64,000 nucleotides of DNA. Origin: an uncultured Lachnospiraceae bacterium (GTDB lineage Bacteria > Bacillota > Clostridia > Lachnospirales > Lachnospiraceae). The stretch spans positions 23,711 to 87,710 of the forward strand of contig CANPOY010000005.1 of NCBI GenBank assembly GCA_947575805.1, read 5' to 3'. This document shows, piece after piece, positions 47,135-56,193 of this stretch (position 1 is the stretch's first letter; every line of letters begins with the position of its first letter). Made by a program: the position numbers and the translations under genes. The notes beneath the pieces were generated by a model, which was not told the DNA's origin, did not search any database, and worked only from the letters and a program-made list of their open reading frames with translations.

Positions 47135-48520
47135 TTGAGCAGGAACAGAAAACCGAAGTTTAATATCTGGCGTAATATTTCGCCCATGAAACTGATTTTG
47201 GGCGGTTATCTTGCCATTATACTGGCAGGGTCGGCTTTGCTGGCCCTGCCGGTGGCTACCAGGGGGTCCGGCAGGACGCCCTTTTCGGATTGCCTTTTTA
47301 CGGCCACGTCTGCCACCTGTGTAACGGGGCTGGTGCGTTTTGATACGTTTACCCACTGGAGTCTGTTCGGACAACTGGTGATTCTGGGACTGATCCAGAT
47401 CGGAGGCCTGGGGTTCATGACGGTAGCCATACTGGTTATGGTCCTTACCGGGCGAAAGATCAGTCTGAATCAGCGGTCTCTGATGCAGAATTCCATATCT
47501 GCCCCCCAGATCGGAGGAATCGTCCGTATGACAAAGTTCATTGTCGGCGGGGTGCTTACCGTGGAATTGACAGGGGCTTTGCTGTTAAGCCTTGTGATGA
47601 TCCCTGAGTTTGGATGGGCCAAAGGTATATATTTTTCCCTGTTTCATTCTATATCGGCGTTTTGCAACGCAGGATTTGACCTGATGGGAGGAACCAGCGG
47701 GAAGTTTTCTTCTTTGACCGGGCTCTTTCCGGGCTTTGGCGGCGGAGCCGCCTGGTATGTTTCCGTTATAATCATGATTTTGATAGTTATCGGGGGACTG
47801 GGATTCTTTGTATGGTATGACGTGCTGCACAGAAGATTCCGGCTGCGGAGCCTGAACCTGCAGAGCAAGATGGTTCTCTCTATCAGCCTGGGGCTTGTAG
47901 CGGCGGGTACTCTGGCGTTGGCGGCCCTGGAATGGAATCAGCCCCTGTACGCAGAGTTGGGGATCGGTGAGCGGATCAATGCAAGCCTGTTTCAATCGGT
48001 AAGCGCCAGAACTGCCGGCTTTAACACGGTGGACTTGACGAAAATGTCGGAGAGTGGCCTGGTGGTCATGATTTGTCTCATGCTCATCGGAGGATCTACC
48101 GGCTCCACTGCAGGAGGTATGAAGACTACCACCTTCTGGATTCTCTGTATCAGTGTGATTGTCACTTTTCGGCGCAAGAAAAATATTGAAATGTTTGGAC
48201 GCAGGATAGATGAGGGGATCACCAGGACAGCATCCTGTGTGTTTATGACTTATCTGCTGCTTGGTGTAGGGGCTGGAGTGATCATATCCGCCATAGAGGG
48301 GCTGCCGTTTGTGACGGCCTTCTTTGAGTCTGCATCCGCCATAGCTACGGTCGGGCTGACGCTGGGAGTTACTCCGAGCCTGGGAATGGTTTCCAAATTG
48401 CTGCTGACCTTTCTTATGCTGTGCGGACGGGTGGGATCCATCACCATGTTGCTGGCATTTTCTTCGGACAGAAGGCCCACAAATTCCCGGCTGCCGCTGG
48501 AAAAGGTACAGGTCGGGTAG
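47135..48520 (+). CDS. TrkH/KtrB-type potassium uptake protein
   Basis: TATSATCVTGLVRFDTFTHW and GGSTGSTAGGMKTTTFWILC selectivity-region motifs; polytopic. Confidence 0.94.
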   Translation: MSRNRKPKFNIWRNISPMKLILGGYLAIILAGSALLALPVATRGSGRTPFSDCLFTATSATCVTGLVRFDTFTHWSLFGQLVILGLIQIGGLGFMTVAILVMVLTGRKISLNQRSLMQNSISAPQIGGIVRMTKFIVGGVLTVELTGALLLSLVMIPEFGWAKGIYFSLFHSISAFCNAGFDLMGGTSGKFSSLTGLFPGFGGGAAWYVSVIIMILIVIGGLGFFVWYDVLHRRFRLRSLNLQSKMVLSISLGLVAAGTLALAALEWNQPLYAELGIGERINASLFQSVSARTAGFNTVDLTKMSESGLVVMICLMLIGGSTGSTAGGMKTTTFWILCISVIVTFRRKKNIEMFGRRIDEGITRTASCVFMTYLLLGVGAGVIISAIEGLPFVTAFFESASAIATVGLTLGVTPSLGMVSKLLLTFLMLCGRVGSITMLLAFSSDRRPTNSRLPLEKVQVG

Positions 48521-48594
48521 TGTGAAGCTATAGCGCAAAGGCCAACTTGCCGGCCTTGGGATTATGCCGCCTGGGCGGCAGGATGGGAGGAAAT

Positions 48595-49236
48595 ATGAAA
48601 TCGGTTTTAGTGATAGGCCTGGGACGCTTTGGACGTCATATGGCTCAGAAATTTTTGGAAAACGGGCACCAGGTGCTTGCCGTTGATTCCAGGGAGGATC
48701 GGGCGGACGATGCGGTAGGCGTGATTCAGCAGATCCTGATCGGTGATGCTACAGACGAGCGGTTTATGGAATCCCTGGGGGTAGGAAATTTTGACCTGGC
48801 AGTTATTGCCATCAGTGAAAATTTCCAGACGGTACTTGAGGTAACGGTACTTTTAAAGGATCTGGGCTGCAGGTATATAGTGGCCAGAGCTACCAGGGAC
48901 GTGCATAAAAAGCTGCTGCTAAGAAACGGAGCGGACTATGTGTCATATGCGGAGCGGGAGGTGGCGGAGCATCTTGCCATCAAGTTTGGCGCGGACAATA
49001 TCTTTGACTATCTGGAGCTGACTCCCGAAATCGGCATATACGAAATTGCTGTGCCAAAAAAGTGGCTGGGTAAAAGTATGGTTGAGCTGTCCATACGGAC
49101 GGCGTACCATGTCAGTGTCCTGGCTACCAAGAAGCAGAATCAGATCTATCCTCTGCCTCACCCCAGCCATGTGTTTGAGGAGGGGGAGAGCGTGATGGTC
49201 ATGGGAAGTATGGAGGACATCAGGAAGATTACGTAA
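48595..49236 (+). CDS. TrkA/KtrA-type potassium channel regulator (RCK domains)
   Basis: VLVIGLGRFGRHMAQKFLENGHQVLAVD NAD-binding motif; TrkA-C domain. Start 48595 after GGGAGGAAAT. Confidence 0.94.
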   Translation: MKSVLVIGLGRFGRHMAQKFLENGHQVLAVDSREDRADDAVGVIQQILIGDATDERFMESLGVGNFDLAVIAISENFQTVLEVTVLLKDLGCRYIVARATRDVHKKLLLRNGADYVSYAEREVAEHLAIKFGADNIFDYLELTPEIGIYEIAVPKKWLGKSMVELSIRTAYHVSVLATKKQNQIYPLPHPSHVFEEGESVMVMGSMEDIRKIT

Positions 49237-49243
49237 TAAAAAA

Positions 49244-49272
49244 TTGACAAAGCACCGGCGATAGGCTATTAT
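49244..49272 (+). promoter_or_regulatory. Sigma-A-type promoter upstream of the zinc-ribbon protein
   Basis: TTGACA (49244-49249), 17-bp spacer, TATTAT (49267-49272). Confidence 0.6.
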
Positions 49273-49318
49273 TTATTATGTATTACTATAACGATGAGGA
49301 TAAGGAGACCGGTGAGAA

Positions 49319-50302
49319 ATGGTATGTAAGAATTGTGGTAAGGAACTTTCGGAAGGAGCAAACTTTTGTTCCGCCTGCGGCGCTACATGTAATGTAACGC
49401 CTGATGCAGCGCAGAGTGTGCCGAATACCGCGCAGGCAGATGGGGACAGCAAATCCGCAGAAAGTGCATTAGCAGTCAACCAGGAGAATGCTGAGACGAA
49501 TCAGGCATCTGGGGACAGCGCTCAGACTGCAGATCAGAGTGCGCCTGCTGCAGAGCAGAAGCCTGCCGGCGGTGCGGCGGACAAAGGGAGTGAAAGTACG
49601 GTAGATGCGGCGAAGAGCGAGGCCGCAGCAGTTGTGAAGAAGGCAGCAGAGGCTTCTCGGGATGCTATAATGAGTGGTGTGAACGGTGTCAAAGAGCAGA
49701 TGGCAAAGGCTCCTGACAATACGAAGAAGCTGTTGTTTATCACTCTCGGCTCGGTGGTGGCGATATGCCTGTTGATCGTACTGTGCGTGTCTATGGGCAG
49801 CTCTCCTAAGAAAGTGCTCACCGCCTATGTACAGGGGGAATTTGCCTGTGATTATATGAAAGTGCTTAATAATTCCATAGCGGCAAAGAAGGCACAGAAG
49901 GCTCTTGATGTGTATGATAAGGATGACTATGAGGAAGAATTTGAAGATCTGAAGGATTATTACGAGGATGAGAAGGAGTACCAGGAAGACGAGGGCATTA
50001 AATACAAGGTCAAGGTTGACATCAAGGATGTTGAGAAAATCAAGAAGAGCGACAAGGAGTTTAAATGGGCTCAGGATCTAATGGAGGACTATTATGACTG
50101 TGACGCTGATAAGATTCAGCAGTTTGCCTTTGTAGAAGCCAGGATCAAGGCCGAGTATTATGAGGACGGGGACAGGGACAAGGATTACGACAGGGATTCC
50201 AGCAGAACGCAGTACCTGCTGGTTAAGCTGGGCGGCACCTGGTACGTGACTACATTTTCCCACGACGACATCAGAAATTACCTGAAGAATTATTATAAAT
50301 AA
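49319..50302 (+). CDS. Zinc-ribbon single-TM protein
   Basis: MVCKNCGKELSEGANFCSACGA zinc ribbon; low-complexity linker; TM LLFITLGSVVAICLLIVLCVSM; acidic/basic extracellular domain. Confidence 0.88.
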   Translation: MVCKNCGKELSEGANFCSACGATCNVTPDAAQSVPNTAQADGDSKSAESALAVNQENAETNQASGDSAQTADQSAPAAEQKPAGGAADKGSESTVDAAKSEAAAVVKKAAEASRDAIMSGVNGVKEQMAKAPDNTKKLLFITLGSVVAICLLIVLCVSMGSSPKKVLTAYVQGEFACDYMKVLNNSIAAKKAQKALDVYDKDDYEEEFEDLKDYYEDEKEYQEDEGIKYKVKVDIKDVEKIKKSDKEFKWAQDLMEDYYDCDADKIQQFAFVEARIKAEYYEDGDRDKDYDRDSSRTQYLLVKLGGTWYVTTFSHDDIRNYLKNYYK

Positions 50303-50327
50303 GAGCGTTGGAGCAATACAGCATAAA

Positions 50328-50378
50328 GGGCTGTCGTCTCGGCTGGAAATGCAGCCGGACGGCAGCCCCGCTTTTTTC
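50328..50378. terminator. Terminator between convergent zinc-ribbon and uxaC genes
   Basis: GGGCTG-CGTC--GGCTG...CAGCC--CG-CAGCCC interrupted stem followed by TTTTTT. Confidence 0.8.
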
Positions 50379-50420
50379 ATTTTCTGTCTGCGCTATTGCG
50401 GCAGCAGTTTTTCCTGTTTT

Positions 50421-51830
50421 TTACAACGGAAATTTGAAATAGTTCTTTGCGTTGTCATAGGAAATATTTGTTACGATCTCTGAAAGTATTTCGTAATCTT
50501 CGGGAAATTCACCGTTTTCTACCCAATTGCCAATCAGATTGCAGAGAATCCGTCGGAAATATTCATGTCTTGTGTAAGACAGGAAGCTCCGGGAATCTGT
50601 CAGCATGCCCACAAATCCGGAAAGGTTCCCAAGGTTCGCAAGAGAAACCATCTGGTCAGTCATCCCTACTTTGTGATCGTTGAACCACCATGCACTTCCC
50701 TGCTGAATTTTTGCTACGGCGCTGGAGTCCTGGAAACAGCCCAGGATGCTGCCGATGGACTGATTATCATTGGGATTAAGACTGTACAGGAGCGTTCTGG
50801 GAAGCTCATCTGAGCGAACCAGCGCATTGAGAAAATCCGCCATCTGAGAAGAGGGGGCGTAGTTGTTGATACAGTCATAGCCGGTGTCAGGGCCCAGCTT
50901 CTCATACATCAGCGTATTATTATCCCGCTTGCATCCATAGTGCAGCTGCATTGCCCAGTCCAGCCTGTGGTATTCCCTGCCGGCAAAGAGCATAAAGGCG
51001 GTCTTAAATTTTAATTCCTCTTCCTTGGTGAGGGTCATGCGGTTCAAACGTTTTAAGAAAATTGCCTCGACCTCATCCTCCTCTGCCGGGCAGTACATTA
51101 CGTATTCCAGAGCATGGTCAGAGACGCAGCAGCCCATGGAAGCAAAGAAAGCCATGCGCTTTTTTAAGGCGTTCTTCAGGGCGGCGAAGCTGTTGATTTC
51201 TGCCATATCCGCCGCTGCGGCCAGATTATCAAGATAATCCAGATAATCAGGTTTTTCAATATTCATGGCCTTGTCGGGTCTCCATGCGGGAAGTACCTTT
51301 ACGTCGAAGCTCTTGTCTTCGGCAATTTTTTTGTGCCATTCCAGGGAGTCAATGGGGTCATCCGTGGTACAGATCAGGGTAACGTTACTTTGTTTAATCA
51401 GGCTGCGAACGCTCATGGCAGGCTGAGCCAGCTTTTCATTGCAGAGGTTCCAGACTTCGTCAGCGGTATTTTTGTTCAGAATTCCGTTGTAGCCGAAATA
51501 TCTCTGCAGCTCCAGGTGGCTCCAGTGAAACAGGGGATTGCCGATGGCGTGGCCCAGGCACTCGGCCCATTTACAGAATTTTTCATAGTCGGAGGCGTCA
51601 CCGGTTATATACTTCTCCTCAACCCCGCAGGAGCGCATAAAGCGCCACTTATAATGATCTCCGCCCAGCCATACCTGAGTGATGTTTTCGAACTGGCGGT
51701 TTTCGGCGATCTCCTTTGGATTGATGTGACAGTGATAATCCAGGATCGGTGTGCTCTCCGCAAAGTCGTGGAACAGCTTTTTGGCAGTCTCTGTTTCCAA
51801 CAGAAAGTCCTTGTCCATAAATGCTTTCAT
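50421..51830 (-). CDS. uxaC: Glucuronate/galacturonate isomerase
   Basis: MKAFMDKDFLLETETAKKLFHDFAESTPILDYHCHINPKEIAENRQFENITQVWLGGDHYKWRFMRSCGVEEKYITG; WRPDKAMNIEKPDYLDYLDNLAAAA. Confidence 0.96.
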   Translation of the reverse strand: MKAFMDKDFLLETETAKKLFHDFAESTPILDYHCHINPKEIAENRQFENITQVWLGGDHYKWRFMRSCGVEEKYITGDASDYEKFCKWAECLGHAIGNPLFHWSHLELQRYFGYNGILNKNTADEVWNLCNEKLAQPAMSVRSLIKQSNVTLICTTDDPIDSLEWHKKIAEDKSFDVKVLPAWRPDKAMNIEKPDYLDYLDNLAAAADMAEINSFAALKNALKKRMAFFASMGCCVSDHALEYVMYCPAEEDEVEAIFLKRLNRMTLTKEEELKFKTAFMLFAGREYHRLDWAMQLHYGCKRDNNTLMYEKLGPDTGYDCINNYAPSSQMADFLNALVRSDELPRTLLYSLNPNDNQSIGSILGCFQDSSAVAKIQQGSAWWFNDHKVGMTDQMVSLANLGNLSGFVGMLTDSRSFLSYTRHEYFRRILCNLIGNWVENGEFPEDYEILSEIVTNISYDNAKNYFKFPL

Positions 51831-51919
51831 TTTAATACCCTCTTTCTGCCGCATAGCGGCCTTTTATGTTGAAATTTCAATATAAACCGGTTCAAAACCG
51901 ACCGCTGACACGCCGATAA

Positions 51920-52966
51920 CTAAAAGAGCGTTGTACCCCGTCGGATGATCTCACCGGAAAAAACGGTCTTTTTCGGCATTTCCTTTCCGTTTAAAACCCC
52001 CATCAGGGTTGAGATCAAATGTCGGCACAAGGTTTCCAGCCGGTTGTCGATGCTGGTGAGCTCCGGTTCACAGCAGTTGACAAGCATGGAATTGTTATAT
52101 CCTAAAATGGAGAAATCCTCCGGTACGGAGTATCCCATGAGTCTGGCGTATTTTACGGCTGCCAGTGCCAGCGTGTCATCCGAGGCAATCACACCGTGAA
52201 ATTTCAGGCCGCTGTCATGCAGCCCAACCAGATGCCGGGTCATGGCGGGAATATCTTCATGCGAGCCCTGGTAGAATTGCAGCAGCAGCGGATTTGCGGA
52301 CAACGCCTTTTCCTCCATGGCGGCGCGGTAGCCGGCCAGCTTTTTCTTGCCGCTGTAGGAAGCGGAATTGTAAAAATAAACAATATCCGGAATGCCGGCG
52401 GAAATCATTTTCAATGTCGCCTCATATATGGAGGCAAAGTCGTCGGATATGACGCTGTAAACGTTGGGGGCATCCAGTGCCGCATTCAACAGCATAATGG
52501 GAAGCTGGGAAGCGGCATCGGTCACATATTGGTTATCGGCTTCACATTCGTAAATAAAATTAGAGCCTACCAGAATAATACCGTCTACTTTTTTGGTGAT
52601 CAGAAGCCCTACCGCGGCCGCCTTTGCTTCCAGCTCATAACCGGTACAGCACAGGATGCTGTCGTACCCGTTCCCGCGAAGCTGCTGTTCTATATGGTAG
52701 ACTGCTTTGGCGAGATAGAGATCCGAGCTGTCGGCGCAGATGATGCCGATGGTTTTCATGGTGTTTAGACCCAATCCTCTGGCGAAAGCATTGGGAGTGT
52801 ATTCATAGCGGTTGATTACGTCCAGTACCCTCTTTTTTGTCTTTTCGCTGACGCTGCCACTTCCGTTCAGCACCCGCGATACCGTAGCTATGGATACGCC
52901 GGCCTTTTCTGATATATCATAGATGGTCATATCTGTAAATGCCTTCCTGTGAACTGTAGAGGACAT
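51920..52966 (-). CDS. LacI family transcriptional regulator
   Basis: MTIYDISEKAGVSIATVSRVLNGSGSVSEKTKKRVLDVINRYEYTPNAFARGL HTH plus periplasmic-binding-like domain. Confidence 0.95.
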   Translation of the reverse strand: MSSTVHRKAFTDMTIYDISEKAGVSIATVSRVLNGSGSVSEKTKKRVLDVINRYEYTPNAFARGLGLNTMKTIGIICADSSDLYLAKAVYHIEQQLRGNGYDSILCCTGYELEAKAAAVGLLITKKVDGIILVGSNFIYECEADNQYVTDAASQLPIMLLNAALDAPNVYSVISDDFASIYEATLKMISAGIPDIVYFYNSASYSGKKKLAGYRAAMEEKALSANPLLLQFYQGSHEDIPAMTRHLVGLHDSGLKFHGVIASDDTLALAAVKYARLMGYSVPEDFSILGYNNSMLVNCCEPELTSIDNRLETLCRHLISTLMGVLNGKEMPKKTVFSGEIIRRGTTLF

Positions 52967-53085
52967 GTAAGTAGTTTCATATATCTCTTTTTAAATTATA
53001 TCCGACACCAATTCTTTTTTCAAGACATTTTTTTGCTCATACAAGGGTGTTGACGAATGCCTGTTTTGGCTGTAAAATAAAAGAT

Positions 53086-53103
53086 GAAAGTGCTTACACT
53101 TTC
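53086..53103. promoter_or_regulatory. Inverted-repeat operator candidate for the LacI-family regulator
   Basis: GAAAGTG-CTTA-CACTTTC perfect 7-4-7 inverted repeat between the divergent LacI and uxaB genes. Confidence 0.6.
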
Positions 53104-53189
53104 GCAAGAGAAAGCAGGCTGGATAAAAAAGCGGATTCAGTCTTTTAAGCAAGTGCGCGGGCGCGGCGTGCAAAGGGGATGAGGTTCAA

Positions 53190-54650
53190 ATGAAGGTATT
53201 AGACAGGTCAATGACGGGCAAAAAGGAAAGACCCATAAGGGTAGTACAGTATGGCGAGGGAAATTTCCTGCGGGCGTTTGTGGATTATATGATAGACATT
53301 GCCAATGAAAAGGGTACCTTTGACGGTGATATTGTCCTGATCAAGCCGATCGAGTTCGGCAATCTGGACAGCTTCCACAGGCAGGACTGCCAGTATACCG
53401 TATCTCTGCGGGGGAATGTGAACGGGGAAGGCAGGATCATCAACAGAGTGGTGACCAGCGTTGCGGACGTTGTGGATGCCATCAATGAATATGAGAAATA
53501 TCAGGCGCTTGCAGAGATTGATACTCTGCGGTTTGTGGTATCCAACACTACCGAGGCCGGCATCGTATATGATGCTTCTGATCAGTTTGAGTTGAATCCG
53601 CCAAAGACCTTTCCGGGAAAACTGACCAAGTTCCTGTACCATAGGTTCGAGACCTTCCAAGGAGATAAGTCCAAGGGACTGGTGATGCTTCCGGTGGAAC
53701 TGATCGACGACAACGGCATTATGCTTCGCCGGTGTGTGCTGCAGCAGATTGAGAACTGGGGTCTTTCCGATGAATTCAGAGCCTGGGTGGAGGAGGCCTG
53801 CGTCTTTACGGCGACGTTGGTAGACCGTATTGTCACCGGTTATCCCAGAGCTACGGAAAAGGAAGAGTGGGAAAAGCTGGGATATGAGGATCATATCATG
53901 GTCACCGGCGAGCCCTTTGCCCTTTGGGTGATTGAGTCCGAGAAGGACATCAGCAGGGAATTTGACCTGCCGGGAGCGGGGCTGCCCGTGATCTTTACCG
54001 GGGATCACCACCCTTACAAGCAGAGAAAGGTACGCATTTTAAACGGTGCCCACACCTCCTTTGTGCTGGCCTCCTGGCTCTGCGGCAATGATATTGTGCG
54101 CCAATCCATGGAGGATGAGGATGTACGCAATTTTATGAACAAGACAATTTTTGAGGAGGTGATTCCCACCCTGACTCTTCCGGAGGACGAGCTGAAGGAA
54201 TTTGCCGGAGAGGTGGTAAACCGCTTTAATAACCCGTATGTGGATCATGCCCTGCTGGCGATTTCCCTGAATTCCGTGTCCAAGTGGCGGGCAAGGTGTC
54301 TGCCAAGCCTGTTGGGATATGTTGATAAATTCGGAAAACTTCCCACCCATCTTACCTTCTCCATTGCGGCGTTGATGGCATTTTACCATGGCACCGAGAT
54401 TCAGGACGGTGTGCTTAAAGGCGACAGAAACGGGCAGACTTATGATATTAAGGATGATTTGGCGGTGCTGGAATTCTTCCGGGACAACTGTAATAAAGAT
54501 ACCGTGAGCTTTGTGACGGCATACCTGGGAAGAGAGGATTTCCATGGCCGTGACCTGAACACGGTGTCCGGGCTGACCGACGCGGTTGTTGCTTATCTGG
54601 ATGATATTAAGGCAAATGGTATGAGGGCGGCATTATGCAGGATTTCATAA
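53190..54650 (+). CDS. uxaB: Tagaturonate reductase
   Basis: VVQYGEGNFLRAFVDYMIDIANE, KVRILNGAHTSFVLASWLCG; mannitol dehydrogenase-like family; adjacent to uxaA and uxaC. Confidence 0.93.
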   Translation: MKVLDRSMTGKKERPIRVVQYGEGNFLRAFVDYMIDIANEKGTFDGDIVLIKPIEFGNLDSFHRQDCQYTVSLRGNVNGEGRIINRVVTSVADVVDAINEYEKYQALAEIDTLRFVVSNTTEAGIVYDASDQFELNPPKTFPGKLTKFLYHRFETFQGDKSKGLVMLPVELIDDNGIMLRRCVLQQIENWGLSDEFRAWVEEACVFTATLVDRIVTGYPRATEKEEWEKLGYEDHIMVTGEPFALWVIESEKDISREFDLPGAGLPVIFTGDHHPYKQRKVRILNGAHTSFVLASWLCGNDIVRQSMEDEDVRNFMNKTIFEEVIPTLTLPEDELKEFAGEVVNRFNNPYVDHALLAISLNSVSKWRARCLPSLLGYVDKFGKLPTHLTFSIAALMAFYHGTEIQDGVLKGDRNGQTYDIKDDLAVLEFFRDNCNKDTVSFVTAYLGREDFHGRDLNTVSGLTDAVVAYLDDIKANGMRAALCRIS

Positions 54651-56167
54651 AAATTCATGAGAACGACAAGGTAATTGTTGCACTGAAGACGATTTCTCCC
54701 GGGGAAACCCTGACTGTGGAGGTACAGGGGAAGACCGGACAGGTCACTGCGCGGGAGGAGATCCCGGCGGGGCATAAAATGGCGATCTGTGATATTTCTG
54801 CCGGGGAAGAGATTATAAAATACGGCTGTCGTATCGGCAATGCCAAAGAGGATATACAGGCAGGGCAGTGGATTCACACCCATAATATTAAGACGGCTCT
54901 GGGGGACCTGCTGGAATATACCTATGAGCCGGTGGAAACGGGAAGGGAAGCGGAGGCTCCTCCGTCCGGAAAGGATACCGGGGCCACATTTCTGGGATAC
55001 AACCGTCCCGACGGCAAAGTGGGAGTTCGAAACGAAATCTGGGTCATTCCCACGGTGGGCTGTGTGAACAATGTGGCGGAAGCGATAGCCAGAGAGGCAA
55101 ATCTCTGGAGGCTTGCCCAGGGGAAAAAGTACTCGGAGGTAGGAGAAGTTATAGCATTTCCTCACCCTTATGGCTGCTCCCAGATGGGGGACGATCAGGA
55201 GCATACCCGGCAGATTCTGGCGGATCTGATCAACCATCCCAACGCCGGCGGGGTGCTGGTGCTGGGCCTGGGCTGTGAGAACAGTAATATTGACGTGCTG
55301 AAGGGGTATATCGGCAGTTATGACCAGGAGCGGGTAAGGTTTGTGGTGTCTCAGGAATGTGAAGACGAGATTGCCGAGTCTATGGAAATGATCAAGGAAC
55401 TGATGAGCTATGCAGCCGGGTTTAAAAGGGAGCCGATCAGTGTGGGCAGGCTGGTGATCGGTATGAAATGTGGCGGCAGCGACGGACTTTCCGGTATCAC
55501 GGCCAATCCGCTGGTAGGCCGCTTTTCCGACCGGCTGATCTCTCTGGGCGGTACTACGATTCTCACAGAGGTGCCGGAGATGTTCGGTGCAGAGACCATT
55601 CTGATGAACCGCTGTGCCAGCAAGGAGCTCTTTGACCAGACCGTGAATCTGATCAACGATTTTAAGAACTATTTTAAGAGTCATAATCAGACAATATATG
55701 AGAATCCCTCTCCCGGGAATAAAAAGGGGGGGATCTCCACGCTGGAGGATAAGTCCCTGGGCTGTACCCAGAAGTCGGGCAGTGCGCCGGTAAGAGGCGT
55801 GCTCCAGTATGGGGATAAGGTGGAGGCGGCAGGGCTGAATTTACTCAGTGCGCCGGGGAATGACCTGGTGGCAGCCACGGCCCTGGCAGCGGCGGGAGCC
55901 CATATCGTCCTGTTTACCACAGGCCGGGGCACACCCTTTGCCTCTCCTGTTCCTACGGTGAAAATTTCCACGAATTCCCGGCTGGCCGGCAGGAAGTCTA
56001 ACTGGATTGATTTCAATGCGGGTGTGCTGGTAGAGGGCAAAACCATGGAAGAGGAAACGGAGGCACTTTTTAACTACGTGGTGGAGGTAGCCTCCGGCCG
56101 GCAGGTTCGCAGTGAGGCAGCAGGCTTCCACGATATGGCTATTTTCAAGCAGGGCGTGACCCTGTAA
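54635..56167 (+). CDS. uxaA: Altronate dehydratase
   Basis: N-terminal SAF domain (PAGHKMAICDISAGEEIIKYGCRIG); GYNRPDGKVGVRNEIWVIPTVGCVNNVAE; MKCGGSDGLSGITANPLVG. Confidence 0.96.
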   Translation: MQDFIKIHENDKVIVALKTISPGETLTVEVQGKTGQVTAREEIPAGHKMAICDISAGEEIIKYGCRIGNAKEDIQAGQWIHTHNIKTALGDLLEYTYEPVETGREAEAPPSGKDTGATFLGYNRPDGKVGVRNEIWVIPTVGCVNNVAEAIAREANLWRLAQGKKYSEVGEVIAFPHPYGCSQMGDDQEHTRQILADLINHPNAGGVLVLGLGCENSNIDVLKGYIGSYDQERVRFVVSQECEDEIAESMEMIKELMSYAAGFKREPISVGRLVIGMKCGGSDGLSGITANPLVGRFSDRLISLGGTTILTEVPEMFGAETILMNRCASKELFDQTVNLINDFKNYFKSHNQTIYENPSPGNKKGGISTLEDKSLGCTQKSGSAPVRGVLQYGDKVEAAGLNLLSAPGNDLVAATALAAAGAHIVLFTTGRGTPFASPVPTVKISTNSRLAGRKSNWIDFNAGVLVEGKTMEEETEALFNYVVEVASGRQVRSEAAGFHDMAIFKQGVTL

Positions 56168-56193
56168 GACAAAGCCGCGACATGGAGGTGGGT